A stretch of 36,721 bases of DNA from Deltaproteobacteria bacterium (GCA_012729055.1 JAAYDW010000093.1:1-36721), one strand, 5' to 3'. Positions 24,262 through 32,757 are shown, counted from the first letter of the stretch. Made by a program: numbers and translations. The notes: generated by a model from the letters alone, not told the origin.

Positions 24262-24702
24262 ATGGCTGAAAACACAGCAAACGCAGAATGGACACCCAAG
24301 TTCGTTGCCATTGTCTGCAACTGGTGCACGTACGCGGGAGCCGATCTGGCGGGGATCAGCAGGATTCAGTACCCGACGAACGTGCGCATCATCCGCGTTC
24401 CCTGCACGGGAAGAATCAATCCTTTTTATATCGTGAAAGCCTTGCAGACCGGCGCCGACGGCGTTCTGGTCTCGGGGTGACACCCGGGAGAATGCCACTA
24501 TATCTCAGGAAATCTGGTGGCGCGGCGCAAGTTTGCGACGTTAAAAAGTTTCCTGAACTACATCGGCGTGGAAGGCGACCGGACCATCTTTACCTGGGTT
24601 TCCGCCTCCGAAGGGGACAGATGGGCCCAGGTCATCAAAGGCGCTACGGAGAAAATAAAGGCACTGGGACCGGCCAACAAGTTGGTCAAGAAGATTGGCT
24701 AG
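24262..24702 (+). CDS. flxD: FlxD/MvhD iron-sulfur protein with in-frame UGA (probable selenocysteine)
   Basis: One 146-residue gene read through an in-frame TGA at codon 73 (24478-24480). Before the TGA comes [13 protein letters not shown] with C19 and C22, PCTGRINP with C48, and GADGVLVSG. After it comes HPGECHY with C78, then the normal MvhD ending. The paralogue at 32758-33174 has cysteine (C66) exactly here, in GGCHPGDCHY. MvhD passes electrons to HdrA through a 2Fe-2S cluster. Sec at an MvhD cysteine is known in some methanogens and deltaproteobacteria. ATG 24262 has AAGGAG 5 bp upstream. Both halves are conserved with no frame change, so a nonsense mutation is unlikely. The gene lies between the HdrA fusion and flxC. 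Confidence 0.9.
24481..24525 (+). promoter_or_regulatory. Possible bacterial SECIS hairpin after the UGA
   Basis: GCCAC (24494-24498) can pair with GTGGC (24517-24521), and CAG (24506-24508) with CTG (24514-24516), leaving a GAAAT loop about 30 bases after the UGA, the right distance for a SelB-binding element. The 7-base bulge is larger than in the E. coli fdhF element, so this is tentative. Confidence 0.3.
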
Positions 24703-24744
24703 TCTGATTCAAGATTCTAAAACATAAACGGGGAAATCATCACT

Positions 24745-25755
24745 GTGGAAAACATCGAAACAAAATTGCGGGAAGAAGCAAAAAGACTGCTTTTGGAAAA
24801 GAAGGCTGATGTCATCATCGGTTATGAAAAAGGCACGCTTCCGTTGACGGCGACGCCTTGTTTCATCACCAAGCCTGAAGAAGCCGACAAGCTGGTCTGG
24901 AACAACCTCTGCACGCAGAATCTGGCCAAGTTTGTGCACGATCTGATCACCCAGCACAAAAATTCACAAAAGCGCGTCAAGCCCGAAGACCGGAAGAAGA
25001 AAGTCGTAGGCGTCGTCGCCCGGGGCTGCACCACGCGTTCTCTCATCATCCACCTGCAGGAAAGACAGTATGGCCGCGAAGACATCTGCATTCTCGGCGT
25101 TCCCTGTGACGGTTACGTGGACGGCAAAGGACTGAAGGGAAAAATCGGCGGCGCGGACATCATCGACGGCGTTATCGAAGGCGGCCAGATCAAAATGAAG
25201 ACCTCCGACGGCGATAAAACCGTCGCGCTCAAAGAGGTGCTGGCCGACTGCTGCGTCACTTGCCGCTTCAACAATCCCATCATTTCCGACGTTCTGATCG
25301 GATCGCCTGCGCCGCCCATGAATCCGGAGGCGGAATACGACGACGTTACGGCCTTCGAATCCAAGCCCATTGAGGAGCGCTGGGCGTATTTCATCAAGGA
25401 AATGGAAAAATGCATGCGCTGCAACGCGTGCCGCCAGGCCTGCCCCTCCTGTTACTGCCCGATCTGCTTTGTCGAACAAAGCCAGCCGCAGTGGGTGGGC
25501 ATCGGCGAGGACGCCACCGATACGCAGGTCTTCCAGTTGATGAGGCTGTACCACATGGTCGGCCGCTGCGTGGACTGCGGATCGTGCGTTTCCGTCTGCC
25601 CGATGGGCGTGGATCTGCGCAAGTTCCTCAAAAAGATCGACAAGGACTGTTTCGAATTTTTCGGCAACCGCGCCGGGTCCGGCATGGAAGACATGCCGCC
25701 CCTGGGAAAATTCGACGAGCATCACGATAAAGGAGACTTTGTCTACAACCCGTAA
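24745..25755 (+). CDS. flxC: FlxC-like iron-sulfur electron carrier (cluster 1)
   Basis: A 336-residue protein. The N-terminal half resembles FrhB/FdhB-type domains and has cysteines at 39, 56, 95 (ARGCTTRS), 115, 121 (GVPCDG) and 179, 180, 183 (ADCCVTC), probably holding an extra Fe-S site. The C-terminal half has two 4Fe-4S motifs: C223, C226, C229, C233 with more cysteines at 236, 238 and 241, and C275, C278, C281, C285. In the Flx-Hdr system (described in Desulfovibrio) this protein is thought to relay electrons between FlxA/B and HdrA. The gene symbol is by cluster position and domain content. The start is GTG with only a weak ribosome site. Confidence 0.8.
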   Translation: MENIETKLREEAKRLLLEKKADVIIGYEKGTLPLTATPCFITKPEEADKLVWNNLCTQNLAKFVHDLITQHKNSQKRVKPEDRKKKVVGVVARGCTTRSLIIHLQERQYGREDICILGVPCDGYVDGKGLKGKIGGADIIDGVIEGGQIKMKTSDGDKTVALKEVLADCCVTCRFNNPIISDVLIGSPAPPMNPEAEYDDVTAFESKPIEERWAYFIKEMEKCMRCNACRQACPSCYCPICFVEQSQPQWVGIGEDATDTQVFQLMRLYHMVGRCVDCGSCVSVCPMGVDLRKFLKKIDKDCFEFFGNRAGSGMEDMPPLGKFDEHHDKGDFVYNP

Positions 25756-25778
25756 TTGAATGAGATGATGGAGTTTAC

Positions 25779-26306
25779 ATGGAAACTTTTCTGGAAGAAG
25801 TAAACAAAAAGATACACGGCGTTCCGCTGCAGGCCTGCTACCACTGTCGCAAATGCACCGCCGGCTGCCCCGCCGCGCCCTACATGGAATATAATCCCAA
25901 CAAGGTGATCAAGATGATCCAGAACGGGCAGAAGGATAAGGTGCTCTCGAGCTCGACCATCTGGGTGTGCCTGTCCTGCGAAACCTGCATCACCCGCTGC
26001 CCGAACCAGGTAGATATCGCGCGGATGATGGATGTGCTCCGTCAGATGGCCATTGAAGAAGGTCGGGCCGCCAAAGAGGCGAATGTCCTCAAATTTCACG
26101 AGGCGTTCCTGTCCAGCATCAAGTTCGGCGGCCGCGTCCATGAAATGCTGATGACGATCCACTACAAGCTCAAGTCCGGCGACTTCATGTCGGATGTGGA
26201 CATTGCCCCGAGCATGTTTTTCAAAGGGAAACTGGCGCTCTTGCCGCCGCGGACGCGCGATCTGAAATCGGTCCGAAACATTTTTGAGAAGACGAAAAGC
26301 AAATGA
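25779..26306 (+). CDS. hdrC: HdrC heterodisulfide reductase subunit C
   Basis: A 175-residue protein with two complete CxxCxxCxxxC motifs: C20, C23, C26, C30 (ACYHCRKCTAGCP) and C64, C67, C70, C74 (CLSCETCITRCP). That is the HdrC signature; each binds a 4Fe-4S cluster. HdrC wires electrons from HdrA to the disulfide-reducing site in HdrB. The rest is helical with no membrane segment, so it is a soluble subunit rather than the HdrE-linked membrane type. It lies 23 bp after flxC and before hdrB. The bacterial disulfide substrate is unknown. Confidence 0.92.
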   Translation: METFLEEVNKKIHGVPLQACYHCRKCTAGCPAAPYMEYNPNKVIKMIQNGQKDKVLSSSTIWVCLSCETCITRCPNQVDIARMMDVLRQMAIEEGRAAKEANVLKFHEAFLSSIKFGGRVHEMLMTIHYKLKSGDFMSDVDIAPSMFFKGKLALLPPRTRDLKSVRNIFEKTKSK

Positions 26307-26316
26307 TGGAATGTTG

Positions 26317-26343
26317 CGCGCCGGGCCCCGATGGTCCCGCGCG
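26317..26343 (+). repeat. GC-rich hairpin between hdrC and hdrB
   Basis: CGCGC/GCGCG arms (26317-26321 and 26339-26343) continue with GGG/CCC after a one-base bulge. There is no T-run, so it is probably an mRNA stability or processing element within the operon rather than a terminator. Confidence 0.4.
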
Positions 26344-26375
26344 TTGAAGTAACAGTTTAAAAGGAGGCTACTCTC

Positions 26376-27224
26376 TTGAAAGTTTCTTATTATCCGGGCT
26401 GCTCGCTGCATGGGATGGCAAAAGAGTATGATCAGTCCATGAAGGCCGTCAGTCGAGCCCTCAACATCGAACTTAAAGAAATTGACGATTGGTCCTGCTG
26501 CGGAGCATCGGCCGCGCACAACACGAATTTTGATCTGTCCATCGCCCTGCCGGCGCGCAACCTGATTGCCGCGGAAAAGGACGCCATGGACGTCATGGTC
26601 CCCTGCGCCGCCTGTTTCAACCGTTTCAAAACGGCGGAGCATCACCTGAAGGCCGACAAAGACCTGAAAGCCCGCATCGAGGGCGTGGTGGGCGCCAGGT
26701 ATTCGGGCGGGATCAGCATCCGCAACCCGATCGACGTGATTTACAATGAAATCGGCGTCGATGCGCTCGCGGCGAAAACGGTAAAACCGCTGGCGGGACT
26801 GAAGCCGGTTTCGTATTACGGCTGTCTGCTGCTCCGTCCGCCGGAGGTCTGCCAGTTTGAAAACTACGAAAACCCCTTCATGCTCGACAAGATCATGGGG
26901 GCCGTCGGAGCGGACGTGAAGAACTGGTCCTACAAAACCGATTGCTGCGGCGGTTCGCTGTCGGTCAGTAAGACGCCCATCGTCGTGGCGATGTGCGACA
27001 AGCTGATGGGCGCGGCCCGGGAGGCGGGCGCCAATTGTGTGGTCACGGCGTGTCCGATGTGCCTGGCCAACCTGGAAATGCGGCCCAGTCCGCAGATGAA
27101 GATGCCGGTCTTTTATTTTACGGAACTGATCTCGCTTGCGCTGGGGCTTCCCGGATCGCAGGAGACTTTTAAGACGCATTTGACGGATCCTCAGCCGCTG
27201 TTGAGTCAGTTGCGGCTGGTTTAG
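26376..27224 (+). CDS. hdrB: HdrB heterodisulfide reductase subunit B
   Basis: A 282-residue protein with two CCG domains, each expected to hold a non-cubane 4Fe-4S cluster that reduces disulfides. Domain 1: C9, C41-C42, C77, C80 (WSCCGAS, PCAACF). Domain 2: C150, C190-C191, C226, C229 (TDCCGGSL, ACPMC). All canonical cysteines are present, so the site looks active. The start is TTG 26376, supported by AAGGAGG (26361-26367) 8 bp before it and by the typical N-terminus VSYYPGCSLHG. It forms the catalytic end of cluster 1 with HdrC and the HdrA fusion. Confidence 0.93.
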   Translation: MKVSYYPGCSLHGMAKEYDQSMKAVSRALNIELKEIDDWSCCGASAAHNTNFDLSIALPARNLIAAEKDAMDVMVPCAACFNRFKTAEHHLKADKDLKARIEGVVGARYSGGISIRNPIDVIYNEIGVDALAAKTVKPLAGLKPVSYYGCLLLRPPEVCQFENYENPFMLDKIMGAVGADVKNWSYKTDCCGGSLSVSKTPIVVAMCDKLMGAAREAGANCVVTACPMCLANLEMRPSPQMKMPVFYFTELISLALGLPGSQETFKTHLTDPQPLLSQLRLV

Positions 27225-27285
27225 CCGATAGGCTGACAACCCCGACGCTTTTGAAGTTGGATAAAAAAATACACTAGGGACAATT

Positions 27286-28308
27286 ATGGAAAAACGTTTG
27301 ATCAAAAAAGATGCACTGGCGGGCATTGCCAAGAAAATGGCCGGAGACTTGCTGGTTTGGGCGCCGGTAAAGAAAGAAGACAACGTTCTTTTTGCACCCC
27401 TCGGCGCGGGCGACGAGCCGTTTCTCGCCTACCTGAATACCAAGAATGCGCCGAAAAATGTTTTCTTCCCGCACACGGAGACCCTGATGAAATTTACCCG
27501 CACGCCGAAAGGCATGGAGTTTTCGTCGGAGGTCAATAAAGCCGACCAGTCGGTTTTATTCGGCGTGCGTCCCTGCGACGCGCACAGCTTTGTCCTTTTG
27601 GATAAGCTTTTCGACCAGGAAAAGTACAAGGACGGCTACTACATCGACAAACGGAAGAACACAACGGTGATCTCGTTGGCCTGCGTGAAACCGCCCTACA
27701 CGAGCTGCTTCTGCACGTCGGTGGACGGCGAGCCGGTGTCGGCCGACGGCGCGGATATTCTCCTCACCGACATCGGCGGCGATTACCTCGTGGAGTTTGT
27801 GACCGAAAAAGGGGAAAAGCTCGCCCAGTACTTCGGAGAGACGAAAGCCGACGCGGCGGCCGATGCGAAAAAAGCGGAAGCGGCCGCCAAGGTCAAAGAG
27901 GCGATAGCCTCGAAGATCCCCGCGCATGAAATCAAGCCGATTCTGGACGTCAATTTCGACAACCCGTTCTGGAATACGATTCACGGCAAATGCCTGGCCT
28001 GCGGCACGTGTACGTATCTGTGCCCCACCTGCCACTGCTTCGACATCAGCGACGAAGTCAAGGGATCGGATGGCGTGCGCCTCCGGTCGTGGGATTCCTG
28101 CATGTTCCCGCTTTTCACCAAAGAAACGTCGGGGCACAATCCCAGATCCTCCCAAAAGGAACGCTGGCGTCAGCGCGCGATGCACAAGTTCAAGTATTAT
28201 GTGGACATGTTCGACGCGATCGCCTGCGTCGGCTGCGGCCGATGCGTGATGTCCTGTCCGGTAAATATTGACATTCGTAAAATTGTTGCAGATATTTCAA
28301 AATTATAA
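27286..28308 (+). CDS. flxB: FlxB-like iron-sulfur protein (cluster 1, AsrA-related)
   Basis: A 340-residue protein related to anaerobic sulfite reductase subunit A and hydrogenase iron-sulfur subunits. The N-terminal domain has FGVRPCDAHSF with C97, then a second motif ACVKPPYTSCFC with C133, C141 and C143. An alanine/lysine-rich linker lies at about 187-215. The C-terminus has 4Fe-4S motifs C236, C239, C242, C246 (plus C249, C251) and C314, C317, C320, C324. It would pass electrons from FlxA's flavin towards HdrA. It stands 61 bp after hdrB and 14 bp before flxA, like asrAB pairs. Confidence 0.87.
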   Translation: MEKRLIKKDALAGIAKKMAGDLLVWAPVKKEDNVLFAPLGAGDEPFLAYLNTKNAPKNVFFPHTETLMKFTRTPKGMEFSSEVNKADQSVLFGVRPCDAHSFVLLDKLFDQEKYKDGYYIDKRKNTTVISLACVKPPYTSCFCTSVDGEPVSADGADILLTDIGGDYLVEFVTEKGEKLAQYFGETKADAAADAKKAEAAAKVKEAIASKIPAHEIKPILDVNFDNPFWNTIHGKCLACGTCTYLCPTCHCFDISDEVKGSDGVRLRSWDSCMFPLFTKETSGHNPRSSQKERWRQRAMHKFKYYVDMFDAIACVGCGRCVMSCPVNIDIRKIVADISKL

Positions 28309-28322
28309 TCAGGGAGTTCGTA

Positions 28323-29162
28323 ATGCAAAACCCGTATATACCGTATCCCGTTGTGGTGGATAAAATCATTACCGAGGTCGATACCAAGGACATCAAAACC
28401 TTCCGCTTCAAGTTTGTGAATCCGGAAGACGAACAGAAATACGCTTACATGCCGGGCCAGTTCGGCGAACTCTCCATTTTCGGCAAAGGCGAATCGCCGA
28501 TCGGTATCGCTTCCTCTCCGACGCAGAAAGGATACGTCGAATTCACCGTTCAGAAGGCCGGCGTCGTCACCTCGGCGCTGCACGAAATGGAAGAAGGCAC
28601 GGTGATGGGTATCCGCGGACCGCTCGGCAATTCCTGGCCGCTGCAGTTTCTGGAAGGAAAGAACATCGTCATCGTCGGCGGCGGATTTGCCTTCACGACG
28701 CTGCGGTCGATGATCAATTACGCGCTGCATGAGGACAACCGCAAGCGGTTCGGCAACATCACGGTCATCTACGGCGCGCGGAATCCCGGCCTGCTGCTGT
28801 ACAAAGACGAGCTCGAGGCCTGGGCGAAGCGGTCCGATATCAACCTCAACGTCACCGTGGACAAGGGCGACGCCACCTGGAAGGGGCGTGAAGGCTTTGT
28901 TCCGGCGGTCTGCAAGGACGTGGCCCCCAGCAAGGAAAACGCCGTCGCGCTGATCTGCGGCCCCCCTGTAATGATTCGTTTCACACTGCCGGTTTTCTTT
29001 GAACTCGGCTTTTCGAAGGAAAATATCATCACGTCTCTGGAAATGCGGATGAAATGCGGCATCGGCAAGTGCGGCCGCTGCAACGTCGGCAGCAAGTATG
29101 TCTGCAAGGACGGACCGGTCTTTTCCCTGGCGGAACTGGATAAACTGACGCCGGAATACTAA
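28323..29162 (+). CDS. flxA: FlxA-like FAD/NAD(P)-binding oxidoreductase (cluster 1)
   Basis: A 279-residue flavoprotein of the ferredoxin-NADP reductase/AsrB/dihydroorotate dehydrogenase electron-transfer group. The FAD domain includes MPGQFGELS and SPIGIASSP near residues 42-62. The NAD(P) domain includes GGGFAFTTLRSM near 119 and a LICGPPVMI segment near 216. The C-terminus carries a 2Fe-2S motif C245, C250, C253, C261 (CGIGKCGRC). It is expected to oxidise or reduce NADH for the complex. It is the last gene of cluster 1, followed by a strong terminator. Confidence 0.92.
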   Translation: MQNPYIPYPVVVDKIITEVDTKDIKTFRFKFVNPEDEQKYAYMPGQFGELSIFGKGESPIGIASSPTQKGYVEFTVQKAGVVTSALHEMEEGTVMGIRGPLGNSWPLQFLEGKNIVIVGGGFAFTTLRSMINYALHEDNRKRFGNITVIYGARNPGLLLYKDELEAWAKRSDINLNVTVDKGDATWKGREGFVPAVCKDVAPSKENAVALICGPPVMIRFTLPVFFELGFSKENIITSLEMRMKCGIGKCGRCNVGSKYVCKDGPVFSLAELDKLTPEY

Positions 29163-29194
29163 TCAATCCCGAATTCTTCAAAAAATGTTTTTTT

Positions 29195-29224
29195 AAGGGG
29201 GAGCCTTTCGGTTCCCCCTTTTTT
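29195..29224 (+). terminator. Rho-independent terminator ending cluster 1
   Basis: An 11-bp stem (AAGGGGGAGCC, 29195-29205, with GGTTCCCCCTT, 29210-29220, one G-T pair) closes a TTTC loop and runs into six T residues. It separates clusters 1 and 2 into different transcripts. Confidence 0.92.
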
Positions 29225-29342
29225 GAAGCGGAAGGACGGCTTGCGCAGGCGCGGAGGCCGGGAACGTGAAAAAAAATTGATGTTTGTTTTTTTCTATGCT
29301 AGCAGAAGCACAAATTGATCCATTAATCATGGGAGATAGTTA

Positions 29343-30518
29343 ATGTCACAAACGGTTACCCCTTATCTGGAAATGTCCCAGGCGATCATGGAAGCGGGAG
29401 GCGAGGCGCTGAAGAAATGCTACCAGTGCGGCACATGCAGCGGCACCTGTCCCTGGACGCCGATCACCCATTTCAATATCCGCAAACTCGTGCGCTACGG
29501 CCAGCTCGGTCTGGACGGCATCGAGGATTTCATGTGGGGCTGCTCGACCTGCCGGTTCTGCGTGGAACGCTGTCCGCGGGGCGTTGAAATCATCGATATC
29601 GTCACGGCCATCCGCAACGTTTACAGCGGCGGCGGCATGCTGCCGCAGAGCCTGCGGGCTTTTGTCGGATCCCTTTCGGCCCGCGGCAATCCCTGGTCCG
29701 GCGATCCGGACAGGCGCAACGACTGGGCCAAGGAAAAATACCCCGTTTACGCGCCGGGCATGGACTACCTGTTCTGGACCTGCTGCACGGTGTGTTACGA
29801 TCCGCGCAACACGAGGCTCGCGAAAGCGGCGGCGGAAATCCTGAATCTGGCCGGCGCAAGCTGGGGGATGCCGTCGCTTGACGTCAACTGCTGCGGCGAG
29901 AGTCTGCGCAAAGTGGGCGACGCGGAGCTTTTCGAGCGGCTCAAAGCGAAAAACCTGGACTATTTCAAAGCCCAGGGGGTCTCCAAAATCATCACGGTTT
30001 CCCCGCATTGCCTGGCGTCTTTCGACGAGGACTACGGCGCGGATTTCGAGGTCGTGCATTTGAGCGAACTTATGGCCAAATGGATACAGGAGGGAAAACT
30101 CGTTCCCAAAAAGGATTTCGGCGGACTGACCGTAACGTACCACGATCCCTGCTATCTGGGCCGGCACAGCAAGGTCTACGACGCGCCGCGCGACATTCTC
30201 AAGGCTCTGCCGGGCGTGACGTTTGTCGAGATGGAGCGCAACAGCGAGGAAAGCATGTGCTGCGGCGGCGGGGGCGGCGGACTGTGGACGGAGAAAGCCA
30301 AAGGCGAACGCCTGAGCGATCTGCGCATCGAGGAAGCGATGGGGACCGGCGCGACCGTGCTGGCGACGGCCTGCCCTTACTGCATTACCATGTTTGAAGA
30401 CAGCAAGCGGACGCTCAATGTCGACGAACAGATTCAGATCCGGGACGTGACGGAGCTCGTCCTCGAAAGCTTGGAAATCAGCATTGACGAACCGGTCGGA
30501 GACGCTTGCGCCGTTTGA
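29343..30518 (+). CDS. HdrD-like (HdrCB fusion) protein, first gene of cluster 2
   Basis: A 391-residue protein combining HdrC and HdrB functions. N-terminal 4Fe-4S motifs are C26, C29, C32, C36 and C67, C70, C73, C77. Two CCG domains follow. The first has C147-C148, C151 and C183-C184 but ends SPHC (S220, C223), so one cysteine of the usual CxxC is serine. The second is complete: C270, C306-C307, C344, C347. The closest general family is HdrD, also seen as BamD in benzoyl-CoA reductase complexes; no BamB gene is here. It would be the terminal disulfide-reducing subunit for the second HdrA. An unusual glycine run follows CCG (GGGGGG). Confidence 0.88.
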   Translation: MSQTVTPYLEMSQAIMEAGGEALKKCYQCGTCSGTCPWTPITHFNIRKLVRYGQLGLDGIEDFMWGCSTCRFCVERCPRGVEIIDIVTAIRNVYSGGGMLPQSLRAFVGSLSARGNPWSGDPDRRNDWAKEKYPVYAPGMDYLFWTCCTVCYDPRNTRLAKAAAEILNLAGASWGMPSLDVNCCGESLRKVGDAELFERLKAKNLDYFKAQGVSKIITVSPHCLASFDEDYGADFEVVHLSELMAKWIQEGKLVPKKDFGGLTVTYHDPCYLGRHSKVYDAPRDILKALPGVTFVEMERNSEESMCCGGGGGGLWTEKAKGERLSDLRIEEAMGTGATVLATACPYCITMFEDSKRTLNVDEQIQIRDVTELVLESLEISIDEPVGDACAV

Positions 30519-30593
30519 GGCAAGAGCGGCCGGACCATCGGCGCCGGGCCTCCGGAGAAACGGGGCGGCGGGGCCGATGTCGCATAAAAAAAC

Positions 30594-30619
30594 AGAAGCG
30601 GCCCCACGGGGCGGCTTCT
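30594..30619 (-). terminator. Hairpin before hdrA2, in terminator form on the minus strand
   Basis: AGAAGC and GCTTCT arms with inner GCCCC/GGGGC (one G-G mismatch) form a 12-position stem. A seven-A run precedes it on the plus strand, so as a minus-strand RNA it ends in a U-run. No minus-strand gene is nearby; it may limit antisense transcription or act as a plus-strand leader hairpin. Confidence 0.45.
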
Positions 30620-30644
30620 CAAGGAAATAACGCTAGGAGAAGGT

Positions 30645-32594
30645 ATGAGCAGAATAGGTGTTTTTGTTTGCCACTGCGGCTTGAATATCGCCAAAACGGT
30701 GCGGGTGAGCGAGCTCGCCGAGTTTGCGGCGACGCTGCCGGACGTCGTTGTGGCGAAAGACTACAAGTTCATGTGTTCCACGCCCGGTCAGGAAATGATA
30801 GCCAATGACATTAAAGAACACCGGCTGGACCGGGTCATTGTCACCGCCTGTTCGCCTCTGATGCACGAACAGACATTTCGCAAGGTCCTGGCGGCCTCCG
30901 GCCTCAACCAGTACCTGCTTTCGATCGTCAACATCCGCGAGCAGGTGTCCTGGGTGACGCATGATATCGACGAAGGCACGGCCAAGGCCAAGGCGCTGCT
31001 CAACGGCGCGGTGCGCCGGGCGCGGCTGCTGGCGCCGCTCACGTCGCGCGTGATCGACGTGAATTCCGACGTCCTGGTGGTGGGCGGCGGCATCGCCGGC
31101 ATCCAGGCCGCCCTGGAGCTGGCCAACACGGGCAAGAAAGTCTACCTCGTCGAAAAGAATTCCACTATCGGCGGCCACATGGCGCAGTTCGACAAGACGT
31201 TTCCGACGCTGGACTGCTCCGCCTGCATTCTGACGCCCAAAATGGACAGCGTGCTTCAGCACAAAAACATTCAACTGATGACCTCCTGCGAGGTGAGCGA
31301 GGTCAAGGGATTCGTCGGCAACTTTGACATCACGATCCGGCAGAAGGCGCGCTATGTCGACCACACCAAGTGCAACGCGTGTCTGGCCTGCACGGAAAAG
31401 TGCCCCGGCAAGGGCGTTTCCGAGTGGGACGAGGGCCTGGTCAAGCGCAAGGCCATCTACATTCCCTTTCCGCAGGCCGTGCCGCAGAAGCCGGTCATCG
31501 ACCGCGACGCCTGCACGTTTTTCAAGAAGGGCAAATGCCGCCTGTGCGAGAAGGTCTGTGAACAGAAGGCCATCGATTTCGAGCAGCAGGACACCTTCAC
31601 CACGGTGAAGGTCGGAGCGGTCATCGTGGCGACCGGCTACGATCTGATGGACACCCGGTCGCTCATCCAGTACGGCTACGGGAAGTATCCCGGCGTATAC
31701 AACGCTCTGGAAGTGGAGCGGCTTTTCAACTCCGCCGGCCCCACGGGCGGGAAAGTAACGCTGCGCGACGGGAAAGAGCCGCAGGCGATCGCCATTCTGC
31801 ACTGCATCGGCAGCCGGGACAAGAACAACTACGAACACTGCAGCCGGGTGTGCTGCATGTATTCGCTCAAGTTCGCGCACCTGTTCAAGGAGAAAACCTC
31901 CGCCGACGTTTATCAGTTCTACATCGACATGCGGGCCGCCGGCAAAGGCTATGAGGAATTCTACAACCGCATCATCGAGGAGGACGTGAAGTTCATCCGC
32001 GGGAAGGGCGCGCGCGTAGCGCAGAGCGCCGACGAGCCGGATCGCCTGGTGGTGGAGGCCGAAGACACGATTACCGGGAAATTCATCAAACTGCCCGTGG
32101 ACATGGTTGTGCTCTCGCCGGCCATCATTCCCCGCGGGGACGCCAAAGACGTCGCCCGGCTGTTCAATCTGAGTACGGACAAGTACGGCTTCTTCATGGA
32201 GCGGCATCCCAAGCTGGCGCCCCTGTCCACCATGTCGGAAGGCGTGTTTATCGCCGGCGTCTGCCAGAGCCCGAAGGATATTCCGGACACGGTGGCGCAG
32301 GCTTACGGCGCGGCGGCGGAAGCCCTGACGATTGTCGTGAAGGACAAGCTGGAGCTCGAGGCCACCACCGCCATGGTGAATCCCGCGTCCTGCTGCGCCT
32401 GCCAGAACTGCGTGCGGGTCTGCCCCTACGGCGCGCCGTTCTTCAACGAGACCAAAGGGGTTTCGGAGATCAACGAGGCGCTGTGCAAGGGCTGCGGCCT
32501 TTGCGCGTCCGTTTGTCCTCCGTCGGCGATTATCGCGCGGCATTTCACGAACGACCAGGTGCTGGCGGAGATGGAAGGCTTGCTGGAGTTCTAG
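30645..32594 (+). CDS. hdrA: HdrA heterodisulfide reductase subunit A (cluster 2)
   Basis: A 649-residue HdrA of normal length. It starts with VFVCHCGLN (C9, C11), then has the FAD site GGGIAG (147-152), the DCSACILTPK motif (C191, C194), a 4Fe-4S motif C243, C246, C249, C253, a second inner group (C290, C298, C301, C305), the CIGSRD...CSRVCC region, and two C-terminal ferredoxin motifs (CCACQNCVRVCP and CKGCGLCASVCP). This is the flavin site where electrons are split or joined between low- and high-potential partners. Unlike the cluster 1 version, it has no GltD insert and no second HdrA copy. A strong ribosome site AGGAGAAGG precedes ATG 30645. Confidence 0.95.
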   Translation: MSRIGVFVCHCGLNIAKTVRVSELAEFAATLPDVVVAKDYKFMCSTPGQEMIANDIKEHRLDRVIVTACSPLMHEQTFRKVLAASGLNQYLLSIVNIREQVSWVTHDIDEGTAKAKALLNGAVRRARLLAPLTSRVIDVNSDVLVVGGGIAGIQAALELANTGKKVYLVEKNSTIGGHMAQFDKTFPTLDCSACILTPKMDSVLQHKNIQLMTSCEVSEVKGFVGNFDITIRQKARYVDHTKCNACLACTEKCPGKGVSEWDEGLVKRKAIYIPFPQAVPQKPVIDRDACTFFKKGKCRLCEKVCEQKAIDFEQQDTFTTVKVGAVIVATGYDLMDTRSLIQYGYGKYPGVYNALEVERLFNSAGPTGGKVTLRDGKEPQAIAILHCIGSRDKNNYEHCSRVCCMYSLKFAHLFKEKTSADVYQFYIDMRAAGKGYEEFYNRIIEEDVKFIRGKGARVAQSADEPDRLVVEAEDTITGKFIKLPVDMVVLSPAIIPRGDAKDVARLFNLSTDKYGFFMERHPKLAPLSTMSEGVFIAGVCQSPKDIPDTVAQAYGAAAEALTIVVKDKLELEATTAMVNPASCCACQNCVRVCPYGAPFFNETKGVSEINEALCKGCGLCASVCPPSAIIARHFTNDQVLAEMEGLLEF

Positions 32595-32595
32595 T

Positions 32596-32721
32596 TATGC
32601 CGTTGAAAAGTGCCCATCTGCTTCGTTGCGCTTCAGCCTTCGTCGCTGCGGCGTATGAAAATATACGCCTCACTCCTCGGACTTCGCGCGCCGCGCATCT
32701 GGGACACTTTTGAACGGCATA
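32596..32721. repeat. 126-bp imperfect palindrome (MITE/REP-like) inside cluster 2
   Basis: TATGCCGTT at 32596-32604 is matched by AACGGCATA at 32713-32721. The arms continue with AAAAGTG and CACTTTT, CCCA and GGG, and GGCGTAT and ATACGCC near the centre. It starts one base after the hdrA2 stop and ends 36 bp before flxD2. No protein is encoded. It looks like a dispersed non-autonomous element. Confidence 0.65.
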
Positions 32722-32757
32722 TATTAATAGGTAGGATTTTGTTAGAAAGGAACGTTT

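Noticed and set aside
24241-24480. A 79-codon protein ending at 24480, as a separate truncated gene
   Set aside because: The frame continues after the TGA with conserved MvhD sequence, and the first in-frame start with a ribosome site is 24262, so one UGA-containing gene explains it better.
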